A stretch of 5,041 nt of DNA from Holophaga sp. (GTDB lineage Bacteria > Acidobacteriota > Holophagae > Holophagales > Holophagaceae): positions 1 to 5,041 of the forward strand of contig JAUYES010000340.1 of the NCBI GenBank assembly GCA_030691225.1, read 5' to 3'. Both the position numbers and the translations under genes were made by a program. A model generated the notes under the pieces. The model did not search any database. It saw only the letters and a program-made list of their open reading frames with translations, and was not told the DNA's origin. Positions 1 to 5,041 of the stretch are shown one piece after another (position 1 is the first letter of the stretch; each line of letters begins with the position of its first letter).

Positions 1-1
1 T

Positions 2-472
2 GAGATCGTCTCGGGTGTCAGCGCCTTGCAGGCGGGTGCAGCGGCCGCAGGGCTTAGCCTCACGCACCGTGGGCTGGCTGACGAGTTCCATGTGCTCGAA
101 GGCCATCACCTCCTGGAGCGGCCCCGGCATTGGGCCAGCCTGGCCCAATCGGGCGCAACGCTGGTGCTCTTCATGGCCACCCGCAACTTGGCCGCCATTG
201 CCCAGAAATTGCTGGCCCACGGCGCATCCCCGGAACTACCGGTGGTGCTGGTGGAAGCCGCCTGTCGCTCCAACGAAACCACCACCCGCTCGGTCCTGAC
301 CCACGCCGCCACCGGCCAAATCAGCCCCCGCACCAACGGCCCCGGCATCCTGTATCTGGGTGCTACGGCCGGTTTAAGGATTCCTCGCCATGTTCACCCC
401 GACGACTTATCCGCGCCTGCCGCTCTTTCTGGACCTCAGCCATTCCTCCGTGTTGCTGGTGGGGGGCGGTAG
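2..472 (+). CDS. cobA: Uroporphyrinogen-III C-methyltransferase (SUMT), C-terminal part, 5' end outside window
   Basis: SUMT transfers two methyl groups from S-adenosylmethionine to uroporphyrinogen III, giving precorrin-2, the branch point to siroheme and cobalamin; it acts in the cytosol. The visible 156 codons match the C-terminal half of the tetrapyrrole methylase fold. They begin in the GVSALQAGAAAAGLSLTHRG stretch (the family's PG(I/V)SS...GIPLTHRG region), followed by EGHH, then FMATRNL (usual form MGxxNL), the VVLVEAACRSNE strand (usual VALVENATxxxQ), and GILYLGATAGLR, which aligns with IIIGRVVGLR of E. coli CysG. The family normally ends about ten residues after this point. Here the frame runs 31 residues past LR, through 83 bases that also encode the next gene, and that tail resembles nothing in SUMT. 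The next gene being the siroheme dehydrogenase supports a siroheme role. The family call is secure; the exact C-terminus is less so. Confidence 0.9.
   Translation, partial: EIVSGVSALQAGAAAAGLSLTHRGLADEFHVLEGHHLLERPRHWASLAQSGATLVLFMATRNLAAIAQKLLAHGASPELPVVLVEAACRSNETTTRSVLTHAATGQISPRTNGPGILYLGATAGLRIPRHVHPDDLSAPAALSGPQPFLRVAGGGR
376..380 (+). promoter_or_regulatory. Ribosome binding site for the precorrin-2 dehydrogenase gene
   Basis: AAGGA lies 9 bases before the ATG at 390, inside the end of the SUMT reading frame. It supports the 390 start, which is also where similarity to the CysG N-terminal family (YPLFLDL-like opening) begins. Confidence 0.6.
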
Positions 473-1004
473 AACCGCCCAAGACAAGCTACTTCATCTG
501 CGCGAAGCCGGTGCCACCGTGCATGCCGTGGCCCTGCGCTTCAGCCCGGACTTCCAGGAAGCTGCCCATCGGCTTGGCCAAGTAATCCTTCACACGAAGC
601 CCTACGAACCCAGCGATCTTGAAGGTGTGCGCCTCGTGGTGAGCGCCACCGATATCCCAACGGTGAATGCCCAAGTGGCCTTGGACGCCAAGGCACGCAA
701 CCTCTTCGTAAATGCCGTCGATGATCCCCCATCCTGCGATGCCTACTTTGCCTCGCAATTTCGGCGCGGTCCCTGGCATCTCGCCATCGGCACCCAAGGA
801 GGTTTCCCAGGCCTGAGCCGCGCCTTGCGGGAAACGCTGGACATCCTGCTGCCTGCAGCCGATGCCGACCTTCTGGGCGACTTAGCACGCAGCCGCGAGG
901 CCTTGCTGGCCCGCCTTCCCGACCCAGCTGCCCGCCGCCAAGCCCTGCTCGCCCTCGTTAATTCCTTCCAAACGACCTACCTGAACCCGGAGCCCCGGCC
1001 ATGA
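390..1004 (+). CDS. cysG: Precorrin-2 dehydrogenase / possible sirohydrochlorin ferrochelatase (CysG N-terminal, Met8/SirC-like)
   Basis: This 204-residue protein oxidises precorrin-2 to sirohydrochlorin with NAD+ and, if bifunctional like Met8 and CysG, also inserts iron to give siroheme. Residues 7-33 (YPRLPLFLDL... then VLLVGGGRTA) form the first strand and glycine-rich loop of an NAD-binding Rossmann fold. VNAVDDP at 107-113 carries the conserved Asp (D111, counterpart of catalytic Asp104 in E. coli CysG). AIGTQGGFPGLSRALRETL at 132-150 matches the AVSSGGTSPVLARLLREKL segment, with Thr135 at the position of the serine phosphorylated in Salmonella CysG. A helical C-terminal domain follows. 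The length equals a stand-alone dehydrogenase such as SirC (about 200) and is shorter than yeast Met8 (274), so chelatase activity is uncertain. In enterobacteria this domain is fused in front of SUMT; here the two are separate, in reverse order and overlapping. Its stop overlaps the CysI start as ATGA, which implies coupled translation. Confidence 0.92.
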   Translation: MFTPTTYPRLPLFLDLSHSSVLLVGGGRTAQDKLLHLREAGATVHAVALRFSPDFQEAAHRLGQVILHTKPYEPSDLEGVRLVVSATDIPTVNAQVALDAKARNLFVNAVDDPPSCDAYFASQFRRGPWHLAIGTQGGFPGLSRALRETLDILLPAADADLLGDLARSREALLARLPDPAARRQALLALVNSFQTTYLNPEPRP

Positions 1005-2629
1005 CCACCTCCACCGAAAGCGCCATCGAAGTCCTCAAGCGAAATAGCCGCCACCTGCGCGGCACCCTCGCCGAAGATCTCGCATCACCCGACCTCGGCT
1101 TTTCCAAAGATGGCGAACACCTGCTCAAACTTCACGGCCTGTACCAGCAGAAAGATCGCGATCTGCGCGGCCAGAACCCACCGCCCATCCTTATGCTGCG
1201 AGGTCGCATTCCTGGTGGGCGGCTGACCACGGCCCAATACCTCGCCTGGGATGCCGTCGCAGATCATTACGGCGATGGCAGCCTGCGCCTTACCACGCGT
1301 CAGAGCGTGGAAATCCACGGGGTGCTCAAGGGCGACGTAAAGGCCACCCTTCAGGAACTCAGAGCCGCGCTCCTAACCACGCAAGGTGCCTGCGGCGATG
1401 TGGTGCGCAACGTAACTCAGGCGCCAAATCCCTGGGGCCGAGCGGATCTCGCGGCCCTGAATGCGGTGGTCACGCAGGTATCCGATCACTTCAAGGCCAA
1501 GAGCAACGCCTATTCCGAAATCTGGCTAGATGGCGAGAAAGTGGATGTAGCCGCCGAGCAGGAGCCCTTCTTCGGCGAAACCTACCTGCCCCGCAAGTTC
1601 AAGATCGCCGTCACCAAAGTGGGCGAAAACCTGATCGATCTCTACACCAATGATCTTGGGTTCGCGGCAACCTATACCGGCGATGCCATCGATGGCTATT
1701 TCGTGTTCGCGGGCGGCGGCATGGGCATGACCCACGGCAACGCCAACACCTTTCCGCGGCTGGCCGATGAATTGGGATGGATTCCTGCGGCGGCGCTGAT
1801 CCCCGTGGCAGAAGCCGTCGTGGCCAGTCACCGCGATCTGGGCAATCGTTCGGATCGCAAATTGGCCCGCCTGAAATACGTGGTCGCCAGGCTCGGTGTG
1901 GAAGCCTTTCGTGTCGAAGTGGAAACGCGCGCGGGCCTCACCTTCGAGCCTCGCCCGCTGCCGCCCTGGAAAAGCACGCCCATCCTGGGCTGGCTGCCCC
2001 AGGTTGGTGGCACCTGGGCCTATGGACTTCACACACCTTCCGGGCGCATCGCGGGTTCGCTTAAAAAGGCCCTGCGCGCCGTCATTAGCAATCATCGGCT
2101 TGCACTCCAAGTTAGCCCTGATCAGGACCTTGTCCTACTCGGCATACAGCAGAACGACAGAGAAGCCATTTCCGCATTGCTGGAAGCTGCAGGCGCCAAG
2201 ACTGCGGATGCCCTTTCGGCGAGAGCACTCGCCTGCGTCGCGCTGCCCCTATGCTCCCTAGCCATTGCCGAAGCCGAGCGTTCCTTGCCCGGAATCTTGG
2301 CGCCCTTGCGAGCGGCCCTGATCCGCCATGATCGCCTGGACCAGGCGCCGGTCTTCCGGCTCACCGGCTGCGCCAACGGTTGCGCACGGCCCTATGCCTC
2401 GGAACTAGCTCTGGTAGGGCAAAGCTCCGGCAAATACATCCTCTTCGTGGGGGGCAATTCCGAAGGCACGCGACTGGCTTTCCCCGTGCAAGAAAAGATC
2501 GCTATCGAAGACCTGCCCGTTCTATTCGAAACGCTTGTGGCCGCCTGGGCTGCGAAGGGAACGCCCGGTGAACGCTTCGGCGATTGGGCCTTCCGCATGG
2601 GTAAAGCCCTGGCTGGAACCATCGCATGA
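1001..2629 (+). CDS. cysI: Assimilatory sulfite reductase hemoprotein (CysI, siroheme/4Fe-4S)
   Basis: This cytosolic 542-residue enzyme reduces sulfite to sulfide with six electrons. The N-terminus (NSRHLRGTLAEDL, then KLHGLYQQKDRDLR) is typical of CysI. LMLRGRIPGG (64-73) and RLTTRQSVEIHG (96-107) line the siroheme/sulfite pocket, and R136 (VVRNV) and K199/K201 (LPRKFK) are likely counterparts of the E. coli sulfite-binding Arg153, Lys215 and Lys217. The cluster ligands are C412 and C418 (CVALPLC) and C457 and C461 (CANGC). The spacing C-x5-C-x38-C-x3-C equals that of E. coli CysI. The domains repeat in the usual two-fold manner: ferredoxin-like half-domains near 60-120 and 325-390, and siroheme/Fe-S domains near 150-310 and 400-530. 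At 542 it is slightly shorter than E. coli CysI (570). No Cys follows the VVRN motif, so the Tyr-Cys crosslink of mycobacterial NirA-type enzymes is not expected. No CysJ is visible, so the donor may be ferredoxin or a distant flavoprotein. GGAG at 989-992 is the likely ribosome binding site. Confidence 0.96.
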   Translation: MTTSTESAIEVLKRNSRHLRGTLAEDLASPDLGFSKDGEHLLKLHGLYQQKDRDLRGQNPPPILMLRGRIPGGRLTTAQYLAWDAVADHYGDGSLRLTTRQSVEIHGVLKGDVKATLQELRAALLTTQGACGDVVRNVTQAPNPWGRADLAALNAVVTQVSDHFKAKSNAYSEIWLDGEKVDVAAEQEPFFGETYLPRKFKIAVTKVGENLIDLYTNDLGFAATYTGDAIDGYFVFAGGGMGMTHGNANTFPRLADELGWIPAAALIPVAEAVVASHRDLGNRSDRKLARLKYVVARLGVEAFRVEVETRAGLTFEPRPLPPWKSTPILGWLPQVGGTWAYGLHTPSGRIAGSLKKALRAVISNHRLALQVSPDQDLVLLGIQQNDREAISALLEAAGAKTADALSARALACVALPLCSLAIAEAERSLPGILAPLRAALIRHDRLDQAPVFRLTGCANGCARPYASELALVGQSSGKYILFVGGNSEGTRLAFPVQEKIAIEDLPVLFETLVAAWAAKGTPGERFGDWAFRMGKALAGTIA

Positions 2630-3537
2630 ACGAAACCACCCTCCTCTTCCTAGCTGGAGTCGCCCTACTGGCCGGAGTTGTGAACGGTGTACTGGGCCAT
2701 GGTTTCTCCTCTTTGCTGGTTCCCCCGGCATTGCTTGTTGTGGCGAGCCGGGTTCTTAATCCCGTCCTGGTGCTTGTCGAAGTCGTGTTGAACCTGGGCA
2801 GCCTTTTCGCGAGCCGATCTCACCTCAAGGGCGTACTGCCGGGCCTGCGTCCCACCCTGCTGGGACTGCTGCCTGGAACCGTGATTGGGGCATCCATGGT
2901 GGCGCTGCTGCCGGTGCTCTCACTCAAGTTGGCCACTTACTGCGTCCTGTTTCCACTCGTGCTTTTGCAGGCCTCTGGCTTCACCTGGCAAGCCTTGGCA
3001 CATCGCCTCGCACGTTTTCCTTTTGGCTTGGCCACGGGCATTGTCTACGGGGCCACCACCATCAGCGGCCCCATGTTGAGCCTGTACTTCCAAAACGCAA
3101 AAACGGGGCGCGAAGAATACCGGGCCTCAGTGGCAGCGCTCCGAGTCACGGAAAGCCTACTCACCGCCATCATCTACCTAATGTTGGGTCTTTATACCCG
3201 AGAGAGCCTCGAGGTGGCGAAGTGGCTTGCCCCGGCCGGAATCATTGGGCTCGGGCTCGGGATCATCCTTTCCAAGCTGGTGCGCGAAAAAGTATTCAAA
3301 CGTTTTTGCATCACCTTCAATGTTTTTGCCCTGGGCATTGGTTTCGCTCGGTTACTCGAGGCCGTTGACCCCCAGCGCCGGATGCTATTTCAAGCCCTAT
3401 GGATCATCCCTCTTTCCCTGGTACTCCTTCGTCAAAGCACCTGGATGCGACGCATGAGCCTTGGCAATCGCCTGCTACAACGCCGCCTGGACGCCCGTGC
3501 AAATGCCCGTCGCGCCCTTCCCGAATACCAAATCTAG
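2626..3537 (+). CDS. TSUP family (TauE/SafE) membrane transporter, probable sulfite/sulfur-anion permease
   Basis: This is a 303-residue inner-membrane protein with about eight to ten hydrophobic stretches, roughly at 5-24, 27-44, 46-63, 77-97, 102-118, 132-152, 172-190, 201-217, 227-244 and 253-269. The TSUP signature occurs twice, as expected from its internal duplication: GVLGHGFSSLLVPPALL at 21-37 and GIVYGATTISGPMLSLYF at 138-155. The C-terminal 30 residues are strongly basic (RQSTWMRRMSLGNRLLQRR region), suggesting a cytosolic tail. Family members move sulfite, sulfate, sulfoacetate, thiosulfate or other organosulfur anions. The position between sulfite reductase and APS reductase suggests either export of excess toxic sulfite or uptake of sulfate; the sequence does not decide direction or substrate. 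The ATG overlaps the cysI stop as ATGA, and the only Shine-Dalgarno-like match is weak (TGGA, 2614-2617), so expression probably depends on coupling to cysI. The family call is firm; the substrate is inferred from context. Confidence 0.88.
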   Translation: MNETTLLFLAGVALLAGVVNGVLGHGFSSLLVPPALLVVASRVLNPVLVLVEVVLNLGSLFASRSHLKGVLPGLRPTLLGLLPGTVIGASMVALLPVLSLKLATYCVLFPLVLLQASGFTWQALAHRLARFPFGLATGIVYGATTISGPMLSLYFQNAKTGREEYRASVAALRVTESLLTAIIYLMLGLYTRESLEVAKWLAPAGIIGLGLGIILSKLVREKVFKRFCITFNVFALGIGFARLLEAVDPQRRMLFQALWIIPLSLVLLRQSTWMRRMSLGNRLLQRRLDARANARRALPEYQI

Positions 3538-3539
3538 GA
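3536..3539 (+). promoter_or_regulatory. Ribosome binding site for cysH, overlapping the transporter stop codon
   Basis: AGGA shares bases with the TAG stop (3535-3537) of the transporter gene and lies 5 bases before ATG 3545. It favours this ATG over an in-frame TTG at 3461 that would add 28 residues unlike CysH and overlap the transporter by 77 bases. Confidence 0.6.
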
Positions 3540-3544
3540 TTGCC

Positions 3545-4237
3545 ATGACGTCTGTATCCCATCCATCCAATGCCACTGCCCAAGATTTCGTGACGTGGGC
3601 TGCCGAAACCTTTGATGATCGCCTCGCCCTGGCCTGCAGTGCCTCCGTGGAGGACAGCGTGCTCGTGCACCTGGCGGCTCACACAGGAAAGGCCATTCGC
3701 GTATTCATGCTGGATACGGGGCGGCTGCACCCGGAGACCTACGAAACCTTTGAGCGATTGCGCGTGAAATATCCAGCCTTGCGCTTTGAGATCTTTGCCC
3801 CCGAAGCCAGCGAAGTGGAAGCCCTGGTAAAAGACCAAGGGCTCTTCGGCTTTCGGGATTCCGTGACCGAACGTAAAACCTGCTGCGAGGTGCGCAAGCT
3901 GCGCCCACTGGCGCGAGCCCTAGCCGGTAGCGATGCCTGGCTGACAGGGCTTCGCCGCGAGCAATCGCCCACCCGCACGGAGCTTTCGCCTGTGGCTCCC
4001 GATGGCGGCAGCCCTGAGCGCACGAAAATCGCACCGCTTTTGGATTGGACATTGGATCAAGTTTGGGATTTCGCGAAGGCTAACCGCATTCCCACCCATC
4101 CATTGCACCTGGCGGGTTTCCCAAGCATTGGCTGCGCGCCCTGCACCCGCGCCATCGAGCCCGGTGAGGAGTTCCGGGCCGGGCGCTGGTGGTGGGAGCA
4201 GCCCGAACACAAAGAGTGTGGGCTGCATCGGCGATGA
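3545..4237 (+). CDS. cysH: Adenylylsulfate (APS) reductase, thioredoxin-dependent, 4Fe-4S type
   Basis: This 230-residue cytosolic enzyme reduces APS to sulfite and AMP with electrons from thioredoxin. It belongs to the PP-loop (adenine nucleotide alpha-hydrolase-like) superfamily. The nucleotide loop is SASVEDSVLVHLA (32-44), followed by MLDTGRLHPETY (55-66) and TGLRREQSPTR (134-144). Two cysteine pairs, C113-C114 (KTCCEVRKLRPL) and C197-x2-C200 (IGCAPC), are the 4Fe-4S ligands that separate APS reductases and their close relatives from cluster-free PAPS reductases such as E. coli CysH. The C-terminal ECGLH holds the catalytic Cys225. Length is normal for the group. An APS-reducing enzyme needs no CysC kinase step for sulfite formation. 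The gene starts 7 bases after the transporter stop and is probably the last gene of the operon, since a 346-base gap follows. The start was chosen from the ribosome binding site and the family's usual N-terminal length. Confidence 0.95.
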   Translation: MTSVSHPSNATAQDFVTWAAETFDDRLALACSASVEDSVLVHLAAHTGKAIRVFMLDTGRLHPETYETFERLRVKYPALRFEIFAPEASEVEALVKDQGLFGFRDSVTERKTCCEVRKLRPLARALAGSDAWLTGLRREQSPTRTELSPVAPDGGSPERTKIAPLLDWTLDQVWDFAKANRIPTHPLHLAGFPSIGCAPCTRAIEPGEEFRAGRWWWEQPEHKECGLHRR

Positions 4238-4278
4238 CAGACCAAGGCAAACATCGGTGCTTAGTGGTTTGTGTCGGC

Positions 4279-4462
4279 GAAAAACTCAACGCAGAGAACA
4301 CGGAGAAACACAGAGGATCGCGGAGGAAGATGCCAATGACGATTTCATCTACGCGCGAAACGATAGTCATGGGTGATCTGACTCATGGTTTAGCCGAGAC
4401 CCATCACCTATTAACTCCGCGATCCTCCGCATTTCTCAGCGCCTCAGCGTTTCTATTTTTTC
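4279..4462. repeat. Imperfect inverted repeat of a short purine-rich dispersed-type element
   Basis: The left arm (about 4279-4325) and right arm (about 4415-4462) are inverted copies of one sequence. GAGGATCGCGGAG at 4313-4325 and its exact complement at 4415-4427 give 13 perfect pairs. The rest of the arms match with substitutions and one gap, and both arms end outward in an A-run/T-run. Each arm is itself built of about four degenerate 9-10 base units of the form CRCRGAGRA (for example CGCAGAGAA, CACGGAGAAA). A second, inner pair at 4369-4377 and 4403-4411 gives 9 pairs with one G-U. Read outward-in, each arm could encode an Asn-Ala-Glu-rich peptide (LNAENTEKHRG on +, RNAEALRNAEDRG on -). 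Such sequences are, to my knowledge, scattered between genes in many environmental bacteria, some beside GxxExxY genes. No transposase is present. It could be a small non-autonomous mobile element or a remnant. The T-rich flank at 4451-4463 might aid termination, but the 89-base loop is long for an intrinsic terminator. Confidence 0.65.
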
Positions 4463-4505
4463 TTAAATTACCAAAGCGCTGTTCCTGATCGATGCAGAGT
4501 TCCCT

Positions 4506-4524
4506 TTGCATTAACAATTCGCAA
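4506..4524. promoter_or_regulatory. Possible operator-like dyad upstream of cysD
   Basis: TTGCATTAACAATTCGCAA is an imperfect palindrome: TTGC and GCAA at the ends, ATT and AAT around a central AAC, with two extra bases on the right side. It lies about 60 bases before the cysD start, where a regulator of sulfur genes could bind. A dyad this short and imperfect can arise by chance in AT-rich DNA, so this is a weak call with no regulator assigned. Confidence 0.2.
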
Positions 4525-4573
4525 GCATTCAAAAAACGCTCCCCCATTTCAAATAGAACCAAAAATTTTTCCT

Positions 4574-4578
4574 GGAGA
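4574..4578 (+). promoter_or_regulatory. Ribosome binding site fixing the TTG start of cysD
   Basis: GGAGA lies 5 bases before TTG 4584. The first methionine codon options in this frame are absent near the family's N-terminus, and the protein matches CysD from the fourth residue on (LTHLQALESEAIHI), so this site decides the start. Confidence 0.65.
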
Positions 4579-4583
4579 ATCCT

Positions 4584-5041
4584 TTGACGACACTCACTCA
4601 CCTTCAAGCCCTTGAATCCGAGGCCATCCATATCCTTCGGGAGGTAGCCGGGCAATGCACCAATCCCGCCCTGCTCTTCAGCGGCGGCAAGGATAGCGTG
4701 GTGCTGCTCCGCTTGGCGGAAAAGGCTTTCCGCCCCGGTCGCTTTCCCTTTCCACTGGTGCACATCGACACAGGCCACAACTATGCGGAAGTGATTGCAT
4801 TTCGAAATCGGCGTGCCTCGGAACTCGGAGAAAAACTCATCGTGCGCACCCTGGATGAAAGCATTGCCAAGGGCCGCATCGTGCTGCGCTCCGCTTTGGA
4901 AAGTCGAAATCGGCATCAGAGCGTGACCTTGCTCGACACCGTGGAGGAATTCAAGTTCGACTGCCTGATCGGTGGGGCGCGACGCGACGAGGAAAAGGCT
5001 CGCGCCAAGGAACGCGACTACAGCTTCCGCGACGAGTTCGG
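4584..5041 (+). CDS. cysD: Sulfate adenylyltransferase subunit 2 (CysD), N-terminal half, 3' end outside window
   Basis: CysD is the catalytic small subunit of the heterodimeric ATP sulfurylase. With the GTPase CysN it forms APS and pyrophosphate from ATP and sulfate in the cytosol. The window holds 152 complete codons of a protein usually near 300 residues. The opening MTTLTHLQALESEAIHILRE matches E. coli CysD (LTHLRQLEAESIHIIRE). The PP-loop is SGGKDS at 33-38, where E. coli has SIGKDS. LVHIDTGHNYAEVIAFRNRR (58-77) replaces the [20 protein letters not shown] segment, and GGARRDEEKARAKER (130-144) is the hallmark CysD motif. The start is TTG, chosen from the GGAGA ribosome binding site and N-terminal homology. 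The gene is separated from cysH by an inverted repeat and AT-rich leader, so it probably begins its own transcript, with cysN expected downstream. It supplies the APS used by the CysH encoded upstream. Confidence 0.95.
   Translation, partial: MTTLTHLQALESEAIHILREVAGQCTNPALLFSGGKDSVVLLRLAEKAFRPGRFPFPLVHIDTGHNYAEVIAFRNRRASELGEKLIVRTLDESIAKGRIVLRSALESRNRHQSVTLLDTVEEFKFDCLIGGARRDEEKARAKERDYSFRDEF

Larger units (their letters stand above)
4463..4583 (+). other. AT-rich leader upstream of cysD, likely promoter region
   Basis: This stretch between the inverted repeat and cysD is visibly richer in A and T than the flanking genes and has no coding frame I can support. A new transcription start for cysD is plausible here because the preceding gene ends 346 bases upstream. 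I see no strong -35/-10 pair: TTCAAA (4528-4533) with AAATAG (4551-4556) at 17-base spacing is only a weak match. AAAAATTTTT at 4561-4570 is a self-complementary AT block. No known riboswitch pattern was recognised. Confidence 0.35.

Noticed and set aside
1526..2110. Long minus-strand open frame of 194 codons inside cysI
   Set aside because: It is a shadow of the high-GC cysI codons; cysI has full-length motif support and the antisense product resembles no family.
3461..3544. Upstream TTG extension of cysH by 28 residues
   Set aside because: It overlaps the transporter, adds sequence unlike CysH, and the ATG at 3545 has a proper AGGA site and gives the normal 230-residue length.
4246..4275. 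Possible terminator hairpin just after cysH (CAAAC with GTTTG)
   Set aside because: Only five pairs with a 14-base loop and no adjacent T-run on the + strand; too weak to call.
4365..4383. Small hairpin AGTCA/TGACT within the centre of the inverted repeat
   Set aside because: Five pairs with a nine-base loop is expected by chance, and it competes with the inner stem 4369-4377/4403-4411.
4279..4462. CRISPR array or transposon inverted repeats with transposase
   Set aside because: Only two copies in inverted orientation, no regularly spaced direct repeats with spacers, and no transposase frame between or beside them.
4189..4488. Plus-strand open frame of 99 codons across the cysH end and inverted repeat
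   Set aside because: It starts inside cysH in another frame and its sequence is the translated repeat arms; low-complexity tail and no family match that I recognise.
4404..4916. Minus-strand open frame of 170 codons opposite cysD and the repeat
   Set aside because: Most of it is antisense to the well-supported cysD coding frame, and its C-terminal end is just the translated repeat arm (NAEALRNAEDRG). No recognisable domain.

Overview
The window is a block of assimilatory sulfate reduction and siroheme genes, all on the + strand, from a moderately GC-rich bacterium. An APS-type (iron-sulfur) CysH, a split rather than fused CysG, and the order SUMT / precorrin-2 dehydrogenase / CysI / TSUP transporter / CysH / CysD point away from the enterobacteria. 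An acidobacterial (Holophaga/Geothrix-like) source is a low-confidence guess from gene order and style; the sequence alone does not prove it.

Layout. Positions 2-472 hold the C-terminal part of a uroporphyrinogen-III C-methyltransferase (SUMT). It overlaps by 83 bases a complete CysG N-terminal/Met8-like precorrin-2 dehydrogenase (390-1004). That gene is joined by an ATGA stop/start overlap to a complete sulfite reductase hemoprotein, CysI (1001-2629). A second ATGA overlap leads to a TauE/SafE (TSUP) membrane transporter (2626-3537). Seven bases further on is a complete APS reductase, CysH (3545-4237). The tight spacing suggests one translationally coupled operon. A 346-base gap (4238-4583) follows. 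It contains an inverted pair of short purine-rich repeats (about 4279-4462) and then an AT-rich leader. CysD, the small subunit of ATP sulfurylase, starts with TTG at 4584 and runs off the window.

How the genes work together. CysD (with CysN, presumably downstream) makes APS from sulfate. CysH reduces APS to sulfite, and CysI reduces sulfite to sulfide with siroheme and a 4Fe-4S cluster. SUMT and the precorrin-2 dehydrogenase make the siroheme that CysI needs. The TSUP protein probably moves sulfite, sulfate or a related anion across the inner membrane. No CysJ flavoprotein, CysN or CysC is visible here, so the electron donor to CysI is unknown.

I found no convincing new biological system. 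The points most worth a second look are the inverted repeat between the two operon parts, the long SUMT/CysG overlap, and the transporter embedded between the two reductases.
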